Part shown: one piece after another, positions 25,827 through 33,314 of the stretch | Layout: each line of letters starts with the position of its first letter | How positions within the stretch are numbered: position 1 is the stretch's first letter | NCBI GenBank assembly: GCA_934217675.1 | Contig: CAKQCV010000006.1 | Coordinates: 1-64,000, forward strand | Direction of reading: 5' to 3' | Length of the DNA stretch: 64,000 bases | Source of the DNA: an uncultured Prevotella sp. | GTDB taxonomy: Bacteria; Bacteroidota; Bacteroidia; Bacteroidales; Bacteroidaceae | Notes under the pieces: model-generated | Databases searched by the model: none | What the model saw: the letters and a program-made list of their open reading frames with translations, nothing else | Told to the model about the DNA's origin: nothing | Program-made: the position numbers and the translations under genes

Positions 25827-25940
25827 GCGCCACTTGCGCCACTTGCGCCATTGCGCCAAATACAGAAAATACAGTAAAAACCCCCATTTTTAGCTATATT
25901 GGCGTAAATGGCGCAATGGCGCAAGTGGCGCAAGTGGCGC
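25827..25940. repeat. Long inverted repeat of GCGCC-ACTT units (copy 2)
   Basis: The left arm (25,827-25,860) has the same repeated GCGCCACTT units as the element at 319-353. The complementary right arm ends at 25,940 and carries an extra partial unit (GGCGTAAATGGCGCAATGGC). The loop differs completely from copy 1. The two copies bracket the B12 locus. Confidence 0.85.
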
Positions 25941-26074
25941 TATTTTGTAAAGATTTTGTTTCTCTTCTTTTTGGTTCTTTCCTATATAAAACTTGCATTT
26001 CTCACCATTTGGAAGAAAGTTTTGGTGGATATTTTGCAAGTGTATGCGAGACATATTCGGTTTATTTTGTTGTC

Positions 26075-26245
26075 TTCCCCTCCCCCGCCTCCCCTTTCAG
26101 GGGCGGAGCAGTTACTCTTACTCTTGAGAATGTTATGTCATTTCCTCTGGATTAGAAAAGCAAACTGTATTGAAAAGACAAACCATTTTTTTTGATTAGA
26201 AAAGCAAACTGCTCCGCCCCTGAAAGGGGAGGCGGGGGAGGGGAA
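26075..26245. repeat. 39-bp perfect inverted repeat with internal direct repeats
   Basis: The arm at 26,075-26,113, containing CCCCTTTCAGGGGCGGAGCA, is exactly repeated in reverse complement at 26,207-26,245 with a 93-base spacer. The spacer holds a 17-base direct repeat, ATTAGAAAAGCAAACTG, at 26,151-26,167 and 26,195-26,211; the second copy runs into the right arm. It resembles a small non-autonomous mobile element or dispersed hairpin repeat. No coding capacity is present. Confidence 0.8.
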
Positions 26246-26340
26246 AAACTATATCCGAAACTTCAATATTTTATTATAAGAACAAAGCCGAATAGTACTG
26301 ACCTTAACGAAGAAAAGCCTTACTGTGATGAGAGTCAAAA

Positions 26341-26403
26341 AAAGAAGCTTTCATCGCAATGCATAGGTTTCGTACTGCATAGATTGCGAATGAAAGCTTC
26401 TTG
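26341..26403 (-). terminator. Hairpin terminator after the peptide transporter
   Basis: AGAAGCTTTCATCGCAATGC on the left and TGCATAGATTGCG then AATGAAAGCTTCTT on the right form a long, slightly bulged stem. On the minus strand it is followed by a T-rich stretch. It lies 25 bases after the transporter stop codon. Confidence 0.7.
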
Positions 26404-26427
26404 TTGTTTATTTACTGTTTGTGATTA

Positions 26428-27930
26428 TTAGCTTACTTTTTCCAGTTTCTTCATAACAGAGAATATGAAGAGGAATGACAGCAAACAGAGAGCAACCAAC
26501 ACTCCCCATACGCCAGCCAAAGGAATATGCTTCCACAACAGACCAGGAATCATTACGAGGAAGTTTCCGATTGCAGTAGCACCGAACCAGCAACCCATCA
26601 TCACACCTTTATATTTTGGTGGAGCAACCTTTGAAACGAAGCTGATACCCATAGGAGAGAGCAGAAGCTCTGCAAATGTGAGCACAAGATATGTTGTAAC
26701 GAGCCAGTTTGGTGATACACGCTCGCCACCGTCATAACTCAAGCCTAACGAAGAGCAAACCATCACGATATAACCAATACCGGCAACGAGCATTCCGAGT
26801 CCAATCTTGCGTGGTGCAGACGGCTCCTTGCCTTTCTTGGCGAGCCATGCAAATACAGCCATTGAAACAGGAGTAAGACCCACAACGAAGCATGGGTTGA
26901 ATTGCTGGAAGAGCGGTGCCTGAAGCTCTACGGCTGCACCTTCGGCAGTTACATATTTATAGCCTAAGAAAGCAAGTGCAAGAATGATGATTGCTGCAGA
27001 AATGCCTTTACCCTTGGCTGTCTTGGCATCGGCAATGGCAAAGAGCGCATATACGATGAAGATAACAGCAACGAGGTTTGTCACGTCAAACAGCATGCCT
27101 GTGATGCCTGTAGCCTGGGTAGCTGTATAGTCGCGGGCAAACAGAGTAAGTGTAGCACCATTCTGATGGAATGCCATCCAGAAGAAAATAACAACCACAA
27201 AGACAAGGAAGAGAGCTACGAGACGGTCTCTTGTTTCCTTTGGAGATATTGCATCGGCAGCATTTCCAACAGCATTTCCAGCCTTTGCTGCAGTTTTGTT
27301 TTCGCAAACACTTGCAAATGTACTCTTGAATCCATAATATATAAGGATAGAGATGATTAGCGAAACACATGCCACACCAAAGGCAAAGTGGTATGAGTCA
27401 GCCTCGCTTACACCCAGTGTGTGCTGTGCGTAGTCCATAATCTTTACAGCAGCGGTAGGTGCAAACAGTGCACCGATATTTATTGCCATATAGAATATTG
27501 AGAAAGCAGAGTCGCGTTTGCCTTCCATCTGAGGTGAGTCGTAGAGATTACCTACCATCACCTGCAGGTTTCCCTTAAAGAGACTCGTTCCTACGCTGAT
27601 GAGCACAAGTGCTGCACCCATAAGAGCTATTGCAGGAGTGCCTTCGCCAGCAGGTACTGCAAGGCACAGGTAGCCAATGAACATGATGAAAATGCCCAAT
27701 GTAACGCATTTGTTAAATCCAATCTTGTCGGCAATGGCTCCTCCTGCTATTGGCAGGAAGTAGACGAGCATCAAAAAACTTGAGTAGACTGTTGTTGCCA
27801 ATCCCTCGCTCCAATGGAAATTAGCTTGGAGAAAGAGTAGGAACACTGCGAGCATGGTGTAGTAGCCAAAGCGCTCGCCGGTGTTGGCTAATGCCAACGC
27901 ATAAAGGCCTTTCGGCTGTCCTTCAAACAT
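26428..27930 (-). CDS. POT-family proton-dependent oligopeptide transporter
   Basis: A 500-residue major-facilitator protein of the POT/PTR2 family, importing di- or tripeptides with protons across the inner membrane. About twelve to fourteen helices are visible. Family signs are NTGERFGYYTMLAVFLLFL near residue 16, FLPIAGGAIADKIGFNK with the MFS loop motif, LISVGTSLFKGNLQVMVGNL, FSIFYMAINIGALFAP (the PTR2 signature), and the late EYQ-like TFAELLLSPMGISFVSKVAP. The usual ExxERFxYY proton-coupling motif reads NxxERFGYY here, so its first glutamate is absent. The gene ends a three-gene minus-strand group (LysM protein, beta-barrel, transporter) with 48 bases after the barrel gene, and a hairpin terminator follows. 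Confidence 0.9.
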   Translation of the reverse strand: MFEGQPKGLYALALANTGERFGYYTMLAVFLLFLQANFHWSEGLATTVYSSFLMLVYFLPIAGGAIADKIGFNKCVTLGIFIMFIGYLCLAVPAGEGTPAIALMGAALVLISVGTSLFKGNLQVMVGNLYDSPQMEGKRDSAFSIFYMAINIGALFAPTAAVKIMDYAQHTLGVSEADSYHFAFGVACVSLIISILIYYGFKSTFASVCENKTAAKAGNAVGNAADAISPKETRDRLVALFLVFVVVIFFWMAFHQNGATLTLFARDYTATQATGITGMLFDVTNLVAVIFIVYALFAIADAKTAKGKGISAAIIILALAFLGYKYVTAEGAAVELQAPLFQQFNPCFVVGLTPVSMAVFAWLAKKGKEPSAPRKIGLGMLVAGIGYIVMVCSSLGLSYDGGERVSPNWLVTTYLVLTFAELLLSPMGISFVSKVAPPKYKGVMMGCWFGATAIGNFLVMIPGLLWKHIPLAGVWGVLVALCLLSFLFIFSVMKKLEKVS

Positions 27931-27978
27931 AAGCGATGTTTTTTAGTTTGTTAATAAAGAATTTGTTTGTCGTTTTCG

Positions 27979-28719
27979 TTATTTTGTAATGTCGAACAGG
28001 TAGGTGAGCTTAACCACGATGTTGCTGAAGTTTGACTTCCCGAAGTAGTCCTTTTTAGAGTCGCCGTAGATGTTTCCCAGTCCGTAGTAGTAACGCCCTT
28101 CAAGCTGGAAGTGTCCCATTTTTGGATGTGAGTATTCCAGTCCCAGTCCTGCCGCAATGCCATAGTCGATTTTGTTTTCTATTGGCATTGTTTCCTGTTC
28201 TGTAGTGCTGTTGGCACGGTCTGTTTTGTTTGGCTGGCTCAAGTCGTAGTTTGCCTTCGTCGTTTCGCTGATGCAAAAGCCGATTTGCGGACCCGCCTGG
28301 AAGAAGAATTGCACTCCGCGTTGCTCGCGCCCCCATGCCAAATGTGCAAACACAGGAACCTGTATGTAGTTCATGTCGCGGCTGTATTCTTCAGCATTGC
28401 CAGTCTGTGGATTTATCACCGGCTGGTCATTGAGGTTCAATATATCCTCTTTCCAACCTATTCTGGCATAGTTCACTTCTGCCTGTACGGAGCACACGGT
28501 GCGGAAATATTTTTCGCAAACATATCTGAACGATAGTCCTCCGGTAATGCCGCCGTGCATTTTCTGGTTCACTTTTGGTGTGAATCCCACGTTGCTCATC
28601 ACATATCCACCGTTCACTCCGATACTGAGCATGTTGCGATATTCTCCAATCTGTGCTTTTGCAATCGTAGCGATGCCGACAAGCAATGCCAGTAATATAA
28701 ATTTTGTCTTGTTAACCAT
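27979..28719 (-). CDS. Outer-membrane beta-barrel (PorT-like) protein
   Basis: A 246-residue secreted protein with signal peptide MVNKTKFILLALLVGIATIA ending KAQ, followed by alternating strands typical of the Bacteroidota outer-membrane beta-barrel family (OMP_b-brl_2, PorT type). Examples are LSIGVNGGYVMSNVGFTP, GITGGLSFRYVCEKYF, NYIQVPVFAHLAWG, VQFFFQAGPQIGFCIS, YGIAAGLGLEYSH and LEGRYYYGLGNIYGD, with a final aromatic strand ending VKLTYLFDI. About eight strands fit the length. It sits between the LysM protein (51-base gap) and the peptide transporter. Precise function is unknown; membership in type IX secretion (PorT itself) is possible but not demonstrated. Confidence 0.75.
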   Translation of the reverse strand: MVNKTKFILLALLVGIATIAKAQIGEYRNMLSIGVNGGYVMSNVGFTPKVNQKMHGGITGGLSFRYVCEKYFRTVCSVQAEVNYARIGWKEDILNLNDQPVINPQTGNAEEYSRDMNYIQVPVFAHLAWGREQRGVQFFFQAGPQIGFCISETTKANYDLSQPNKTDRANSTTEQETMPIENKIDYGIAAGLGLEYSHPKMGHFQLEGRYYYGLGNIYGDSKKDYFGKSNFSNIVVKLTYLFDITK

Positions 28720-28770
28720 TTTCCCTGTTTTGTCAAGCGTTGTCGTTTCAATACTTGTTTGTCAACCTTT

Positions 28771-30159
28771 TCAGAAGTTGATTATTGATATTGACCTGTT
28801 CGTGTTATAGTGTACGAAACTCATTGCAACATTCTGCAGACCTCCGTTTTGTCCGCCCACTCTTTTAAAGTGAAGCTGTGTTTGCAGTGCATCCTTATTG
28901 CTTTCTGTTCCGCAGAACTGCTTGCCCTGTTTCTTTATTCCGCGTATAAAATACATGGCATGGTCATAGCCTGTTATGGCGAAACGCGGCATATAGTCCA
29001 TCAAGCTTTGGTCAAAGCGCGTGGTGTAGTCTTTTGTGAAAGCTTGTGTGGCAGACGACAGAGGGTTATAGTAGAAGTGTGTAGGGATGTACGTGTCGTA
29101 TTTGCAGAATTTGTCCATATTGTATTTCGCATACATCAACCACTCTGTATACCCGAAGAGTGATATCTTCACAGCTGGGTAATTTGCCTTAAACTGGTCG
29201 AGCTTTGCTATTACGGCATTAAGCTCCGGCGAGCGCCCTGTGTTGAGCACCACAATGTTGGGCTTTGTTATGCTGAATGCTTTAGCAAAGCTGTCGCCAC
29301 TGTTGTTCAAGTTAGTCACACTACATGTCAAGCCTTTCTGTTGGAGAAACTTACGCAGAGTGAATGTGAACACACCTTTGTCGCTTGTACGGTCGTTGCA
29401 GTCTATGACAACCGTGTGGCAATCTTTGAAACGCCCAGAGAATTGTGTGGCAACCTCAGAATAAAACTGTTCCGGACTTTGGTATACTTGGAATATGTTT
29501 GGATTTGCAGCCACATCATTCCCTGTGATAGAAAACGGAATTACAAGTTTTATGCCGTGCTTTCGTGTGAATTCAGAGAGTTGTGGAACCTGTTTAGAGT
29601 ATAGCGGACCAAAAATTACATCACACTTGTCTGCACCTTTTTGCTGGAGCGTAGTGCTGATGTCAGCATCAATAGGCACATTCCATGCTTTCACATCAAT
29701 GTTTGTTCCTTCTTTTTTCAATTTGTCGCATGCCATAAGTATTCCGCGGTAGTATTCCAGCATGCGGCGACCGTCACCGTCCACATTGTGAAGTGGCAGC
29801 ATAATGCCTATTTTCACAGAGGTGTTCTTTGCCTGTTGAGGCTTGGTGGCTGTATTCTTGCTGTTTGCATTGTTAGTTCCGGCTACTGTGTTTGCTGTCG
29901 TCTTGTTTTTGTTCTTGTCGTTGGCAGAGTAGGGGATAAAGATATAGTCGCCCTTCTTCAGTTCATATCCCACAGCGTTCATATCGGGGTTTGCTTTTAC
30001 CAGTTCCTCGATAGTTATGTCGTATTTCTTCGCAATGCCAAAGATTGTTTCTCCCTTTTTCACTTTGTGCATTTCCCGGTAATTCTGTGTCTGTGCATCT
30101 GAAACTGTTATGTTGCAGATCATAGCCAACAATAAACAATACTTTAAAAAGCGTGTCAT
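28771..30159 (-). CDS. LysM and periplasmic ligand-binding domain protein
   Basis: A 462-residue exported protein: signal peptide MTRFLKYCLLLAMICNITVS with cleavage near DAQ, one LysM repeat at about 32-77 (HKVKKGETIFGIAKKYDITI, ELVKANPDMN, LKKGDYIFIPY) that should bind peptidoglycan, an Asn/Thr/Lys-rich linker at about 80-112, then a type I periplasmic-binding-protein fold (VKIGIMLPLHNVDGDGRRML, DVIFGPLYSKQVPQL, LVIPFSITGNDVAANPNIFQ, and YPAVKISLFGYTEWL). It resembles the ligand-binding part of LpoA/amino-acid receptors anchored to the wall rather than to lipid. It leads a three-gene group with a barrel and peptide transporter. The ligand is unknown. Confidence 0.78.
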   Translation of the reverse strand: MTRFLKYCLLLAMICNITVSDAQTQNYREMHKVKKGETIFGIAKKYDITIEELVKANPDMNAVGYELKKGDYIFIPYSANDKNKNKTTANTVAGTNNANSKNTATKPQQAKNTSVKIGIMLPLHNVDGDGRRMLEYYRGILMACDKLKKEGTNIDVKAWNVPIDADISTTLQQKGADKCDVIFGPLYSKQVPQLSEFTRKHGIKLVIPFSITGNDVAANPNIFQVYQSPEQFYSEVATQFSGRFKDCHTVVIDCNDRTSDKGVFTFTLRKFLQQKGLTCSVTNLNNSGDSFAKAFSITKPNIVVLNTGRSPELNAVIAKLDQFKANYPAVKISLFGYTEWLMYAKYNMDKFCKYDTYIPTHFYYNPLSSATQAFTKDYTTRFDQSLMDYMPRFAITGYDHAMYFIRGIKKQGKQFCGTESNKDALQTQLHFKRVGGQNGGLQNVAMSFVHYNTNRSISIINF

Positions 30160-30186
30160 ATTATTATATTTATTTGATTTTGGCTA

Positions 30187-30219
30187 CAAAGTTACGCTTT
30201 TATATTTGAAAAAAACAAA
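30187..30219 (-). promoter_or_regulatory. Promoter of the LysM-barrel-transporter group
   Basis: On the minus strand TTTG (complement 30,216-30,219), 21 bases, then TAACTTTG (complement 30,187-30,194) match the Bacteroidota -33/-7 pattern, 27 bases before the start codon. Confidence 0.7.
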
Positions 30220-30339
30220 TTTTGCAGAAAATGTTGCCTATTGCACAACGTCTTGTTTACTTTTTGATAAAGTTAGTAATCTTGTTGTAGTTTGAGAGAT
30301 GATATAACTTGTCGCTTTTTACTTTTTCTTTTGTATTTC

Positions 30340-30370
30340 TTGCAAAAGACAAGAATTATGAATAACTTTG
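30340..30370 (+). promoter_or_regulatory. Promoter of the sensor histidine kinase
   Basis: TTG at 30,340-30,342 and TAACTTTG at 30,363-30,370 are separated by 20 bases, matching the Bacteroidota consensus. It lies 77 bases upstream of the kinase start. Confidence 0.7.
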
Positions 30371-30447
30371 CACATTGATGCATATATGAGACATATTGCA
30401 TACTAAATATAACTATGGTCTTTATCTAAAACATTATCAAATATAAT

Positions 30448-32493
30448 ATGCCTGCAAGGATTATACCTTTACAAATATATCAGAACACTATGTCGAAGGC
30501 ATTGGAGAGAATGACAAAATCCAATGACATTAGGGAAGTATTCAATGATGTCCTGAAAGAAATTCTTGATTATTACAATGCCGGACGCGTTGTTGTGATG
30601 ACAACTATACCTGATATGCCAGACTTTCAGACAAGTCTTTTTGAAGTGGATGCACCTGGTGTAAAAACTGTTATGGAATGTATGGGTGGGGTATTCCCGA
30701 AAAGTAAATGGAGATATTCGCAGGTGCAGGCTGGTAAGACTGTTATTGTTGATGATACCATCAAGATGAAGGAATGTAAACATCTTGTAACTGGAAAGGA
30801 TTCTTTGAAGCCGGTGTTTGAAAAATTGGATGTAAAGTCTCATATCGCTGTACCTATAGTTGATTTTCATTCACGCCCAAGTTTCCTCTGTGTTGATATC
30901 GTTAACCGCGCTTATCATTGGACCAAACAAGACGAGAGATTAATTAAAGACGTAGCCAATATCGTTATGATGTGGGGAAAGTTGCAGGCGTCAAACAGAA
31001 AGGTGAATGATGAAAAAGATTTCCTGCGTGCCGTATTGGGGAAAATTCCAGTAGGAATTGCTATGTTTGATGTGGATGGAAACATAACATACGCAAATAG
31101 AAAATTACTGCATGTGTTCGGGGTCGGGACTCTTGACAATATAAAGAATTTTAATTTGTTTAATAGCCATATACTTTCAGAATACGAATTGCAGTCTATA
31201 AGGGAACGGGAGTCGTTTGAATCGGTGTTTGACTATGGCTATGGAAATAAACCTACAGTGAAAAACAAACTACAGGATGATTCTATGCATATTATGGCAA
31301 AATATTGCAAATTGCGCGATAATATGGGTAATCTCAAGTCGTATATAGCAACGTATGTAGACCGTACACGTGAGACAGGTGCAAGTGAAAAAGTGAAGGA
31401 ACTTGACGGGTATATGTCTGTATGTGCAGAATTTGCCAAAATAGGATTTGCCAGAGTTAATGTGATGACTGGCGAAGGATACGGAACAAAACAGTGGTTC
31501 TTGAATTTTGGAATAGACAATGAAAATAACTCACATCAATATTCTGAAACACTGGAACGTTTGCATCAAGATGAAAAAAGATCTATAAGGCAATTCCGGA
31601 GTGTTGTTATGATTGATCCCGCTGTCACGTTTAAACGACGGGTTAGAGTGATGAAAAATGACGGCAGCGGAGAATATGACTACCTTCAGATGTATTCTGT
31701 CGTTACAAGATATGAACCACAAAAAGGGGTGGTGGAAACAAGCACGATATCACTAAATGTTAATCATAACGTTGATATGGAGGTGATGCTCAGAACTGCA
31801 AGAGACCAGGCAGAGAAAGCCGACAGACTCAAATCGGCATTCCTTGCCAATATGAGCCACGAGATAAGAACTCCTCTAAATGCTATCGTGGGCTTCTCGC
31901 AGCTTTTGTGCGACGATATGGTAGAACCGGAGGAAAGAGGAGAAGTGGTTTCTATAATTGAGAATAACAATACATTGTTGCTACAGTTGATTAGCGATAT
32001 TCTTGATTTGGCAAAATTGGAGGCTGGAACACTTGAGTTCAGATACAGTAATACAGAGATGAACTCATTGTGTAAAGCTGTTGCATCATCGGTTAAGATG
32101 AGAGTAAAGCCAGGGGTGAAGCTAATAGTTGATATCCCGGACAAAAAATTCAATATGTATACCGATCCGAATAGGGTGAAACAGGTGTTGATAAATTTTG
32201 CCACGAATGCTGCGAAATTTACTGATTCAGGGTATATCAGACTTGGATATATTCCTGTAGGTTCTCATAATGTGAGAATCTTTGTAGAGGATACCGGCAT
32301 CGGAATAAGCAAGGATAAAATATCAAAAGTGTTTGAACGTTTCGTAAAGCTAAACCAATTTGAACAGGGCAATGGACTTGGCTTGCAGATAAGCAGGGAA
32401 ATAGTAACAAAACTCGGAGGAAAAATAGGTGTAGACAGTGAACTTGGCAAAGGTTCAACTTTTTGGTGCATTATCCCAGTGAATAAAAAGTAA
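30448..32493 (+). CDS. GAF/PAS sensor histidine kinase
   Basis: A 681-residue apparently soluble sensor kinase with no membrane helix. An N-terminal GAF-like domain spans about 15-180 (FNDVLKEILDYYNAGRVVVM, KLDVKSHIAVPIV), a PAS domain about 200-310 (VLGKIPVGIAMFDVDGNITY, then ANRKLLHVFG), and a second PAS-like segment about 330-445. A short coiled region is followed by HisKA with phospho-acceptor H471 in FLANMSHEIRTPLNAIVGF. The HATPase domain shows N-box VLINFATNAAKFT, G1 VEDTGIGI, F-box KVFERFVK and G2 NGLGLQISREIV. No receiver domain or response regulator gene is adjacent, so its partner is elsewhere. The signal is unknown. Four conserved kinase boxes are intact. Confidence 0.9.
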   Translation: MPARIIPLQIYQNTMSKALERMTKSNDIREVFNDVLKEILDYYNAGRVVVMTTIPDMPDFQTSLFEVDAPGVKTVMECMGGVFPKSKWRYSQVQAGKTVIVDDTIKMKECKHLVTGKDSLKPVFEKLDVKSHIAVPIVDFHSRPSFLCVDIVNRAYHWTKQDERLIKDVANIVMMWGKLQASNRKVNDEKDFLRAVLGKIPVGIAMFDVDGNITYANRKLLHVFGVGTLDNIKNFNLFNSHILSEYELQSIRERESFESVFDYGYGNKPTVKNKLQDDSMHIMAKYCKLRDNMGNLKSYIATYVDRTRETGASEKVKELDGYMSVCAEFAKIGFARVNVMTGEGYGTKQWFLNFGIDNENNSHQYSETLERLHQDEKRSIRQFRSVVMIDPAVTFKRRVRVMKNDGSGEYDYLQMYSVVTRYEPQKGVVETSTISLNVNHNVDMEVMLRTARDQAEKADRLKSAFLANMSHEIRTPLNAIVGFSQLLCDDMVEPEERGEVVSIIENNNTLLLQLISDILDLAKLEAGTLEFRYSNTEMNSLCKAVASSVKMRVKPGVKLIVDIPDKKFNMYTDPNRVKQVLINFATNAAKFTDSGYIRLGYIPVGSHNVRIFVEDTGIGISKDKISKVFERFVKLNQFEQGNGLGLQISREIVTKLGGKIGVDSELGKGSTFWCIIPVNKK

Positions 32494-32532
32494 GGATTTC
32501 CTGCAGGAATTTAATAATTTAATGAAATTAAT

Positions 32533-32563
32533 TTTGTTGTGCATGTAACTTTCATTATCTTTG
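32533..32563 (+). promoter_or_regulatory. Promoter of the T9SS-domain gene and uvrA
   Basis: TTTG at 32,533-32,536, 19 bases, then TATCTTTG at 32,556-32,563: a near-perfect match to the Bacteroidota consensus. The first ATG follows only 10 bases later and another at 32,586. Confidence 0.8.
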
Positions 32564-32573
32564 TCGCTTAATA

Positions 32574-33314
32574 ATGAAAGAAAATATGATGCATTATAGA
32601 AAAATATTATCATTCGCATTGTTCTTTGCATCTGCTGTAGCATGGGCTGCAACGGATGATGAAACACCAACAATAAGTCCTACTGCCACGTATACAGATA
32701 TTGATGGAGAGGAAACTGAAACGAACGAAATGTCGGGACAGGCACCTCTCGTCGGGAAATTTAAAGCAAATCCAAGTAATGTGGGAGACTATACGGCGAC
32801 TTATGAATGGCGCTTTACAAAAGATGGAGAAACAGCACCGTATCTGACAAGATACGAAGAAGATACAGAATATACTTTTACGAAGGCTGGAAGCCACAAT
32901 ATTGTAGTGTATGCAACATTTACAAGGGGTAATGATGTGATACAATACGGACAGGAATATTGGGATGAAACAGGACCGCTCAGAGTGACCATTAGCGAAA
33001 GCAAACTTGAAATGCCCAATGCGTTTTCGCCTAATGGTGATGGCATCAATGATATATACAAGGCTAAAGATGGGTATCAGTCGCTTGTTGAATTTCATGC
33101 ATACATTTTCAATCGTTGGGGGCAGAAACTTTTTGAATGGACTAATCCTGCTGATGGATGGGACGGAAAATATAAAGGAAAAGATGTGGCACAAGGGGTA
33201 TACTTTGTACTCGTAGAAGCAAAAGGTGCTGATGGAAAAACATATAAGATAAAAAGAGATGTTAACCTGCTCAGAGGATTTACGGAATCAACTAACGGAG
33301 GGGCTACGGAATGA
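32574..33314 (+). CDS. Small secreted protein with type IX secretion C-terminal domain
   Basis: A 246-residue exported protein: signal peptide within the first 26 residues ([20 protein letters not shown], then AA), a beta-rich PKD-like middle (about 40-140, [28 protein letters not shown]) and a C-terminal gliding-motility/CHU_C domain (about 145-235) with [45 protein letters not shown]. This last domain is the type B sorting signal of the type IX secretion system, so the protein is likely exported across the outer membrane, possibly onto the surface. The protein has almost nothing else, so it may be an adhesin or structural subunit. The start could also be the ATG at 32,586. Its end overlaps uvrA by four bases (ATGA). 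Confidence 0.82.
   Translation: MKENMMHYRKILSFALFFASAVAWAATDDETPTISPTATYTDIDGEETETNEMSGQAPLVGKFKANPSNVGDYTATYEWRFTKDGETAPYLTRYEEDTEYTFTKAGSHNIVVYATFTRGNDVIQYGQEYWDETGPLRVTISESKLEMPNAFSPNGDGINDIYKAKDGYQSLVEFHAYIFNRWGQKLFEWTNPADGWDGKYKGKDVAQGVYFVLVEAKGADGKTYKIKRDVNLLRGFTESTNGGATE

Larger units (their letters stand above)
25422..26340. other. Gene-free, repeat-rich intergenic region
   Basis: No open frame here resembles a protein family; the longer frames translate repeat DNA (for example WRKWRKWR). The stretch holds short direct repeats (25,511-25,587), the second GCGCC inverted repeat, and a 39-bp perfect inverted repeat. It separates the B12 locus from the peptide transporter genes. Confidence 0.7.

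Noticed and set aside
25656..26431. Several short open frames across the repeat region, rich in WRKW or Pro/Gly runs
   Set aside because: They translate the inverted repeats and low-complexity sequence and have no protein-like composition.
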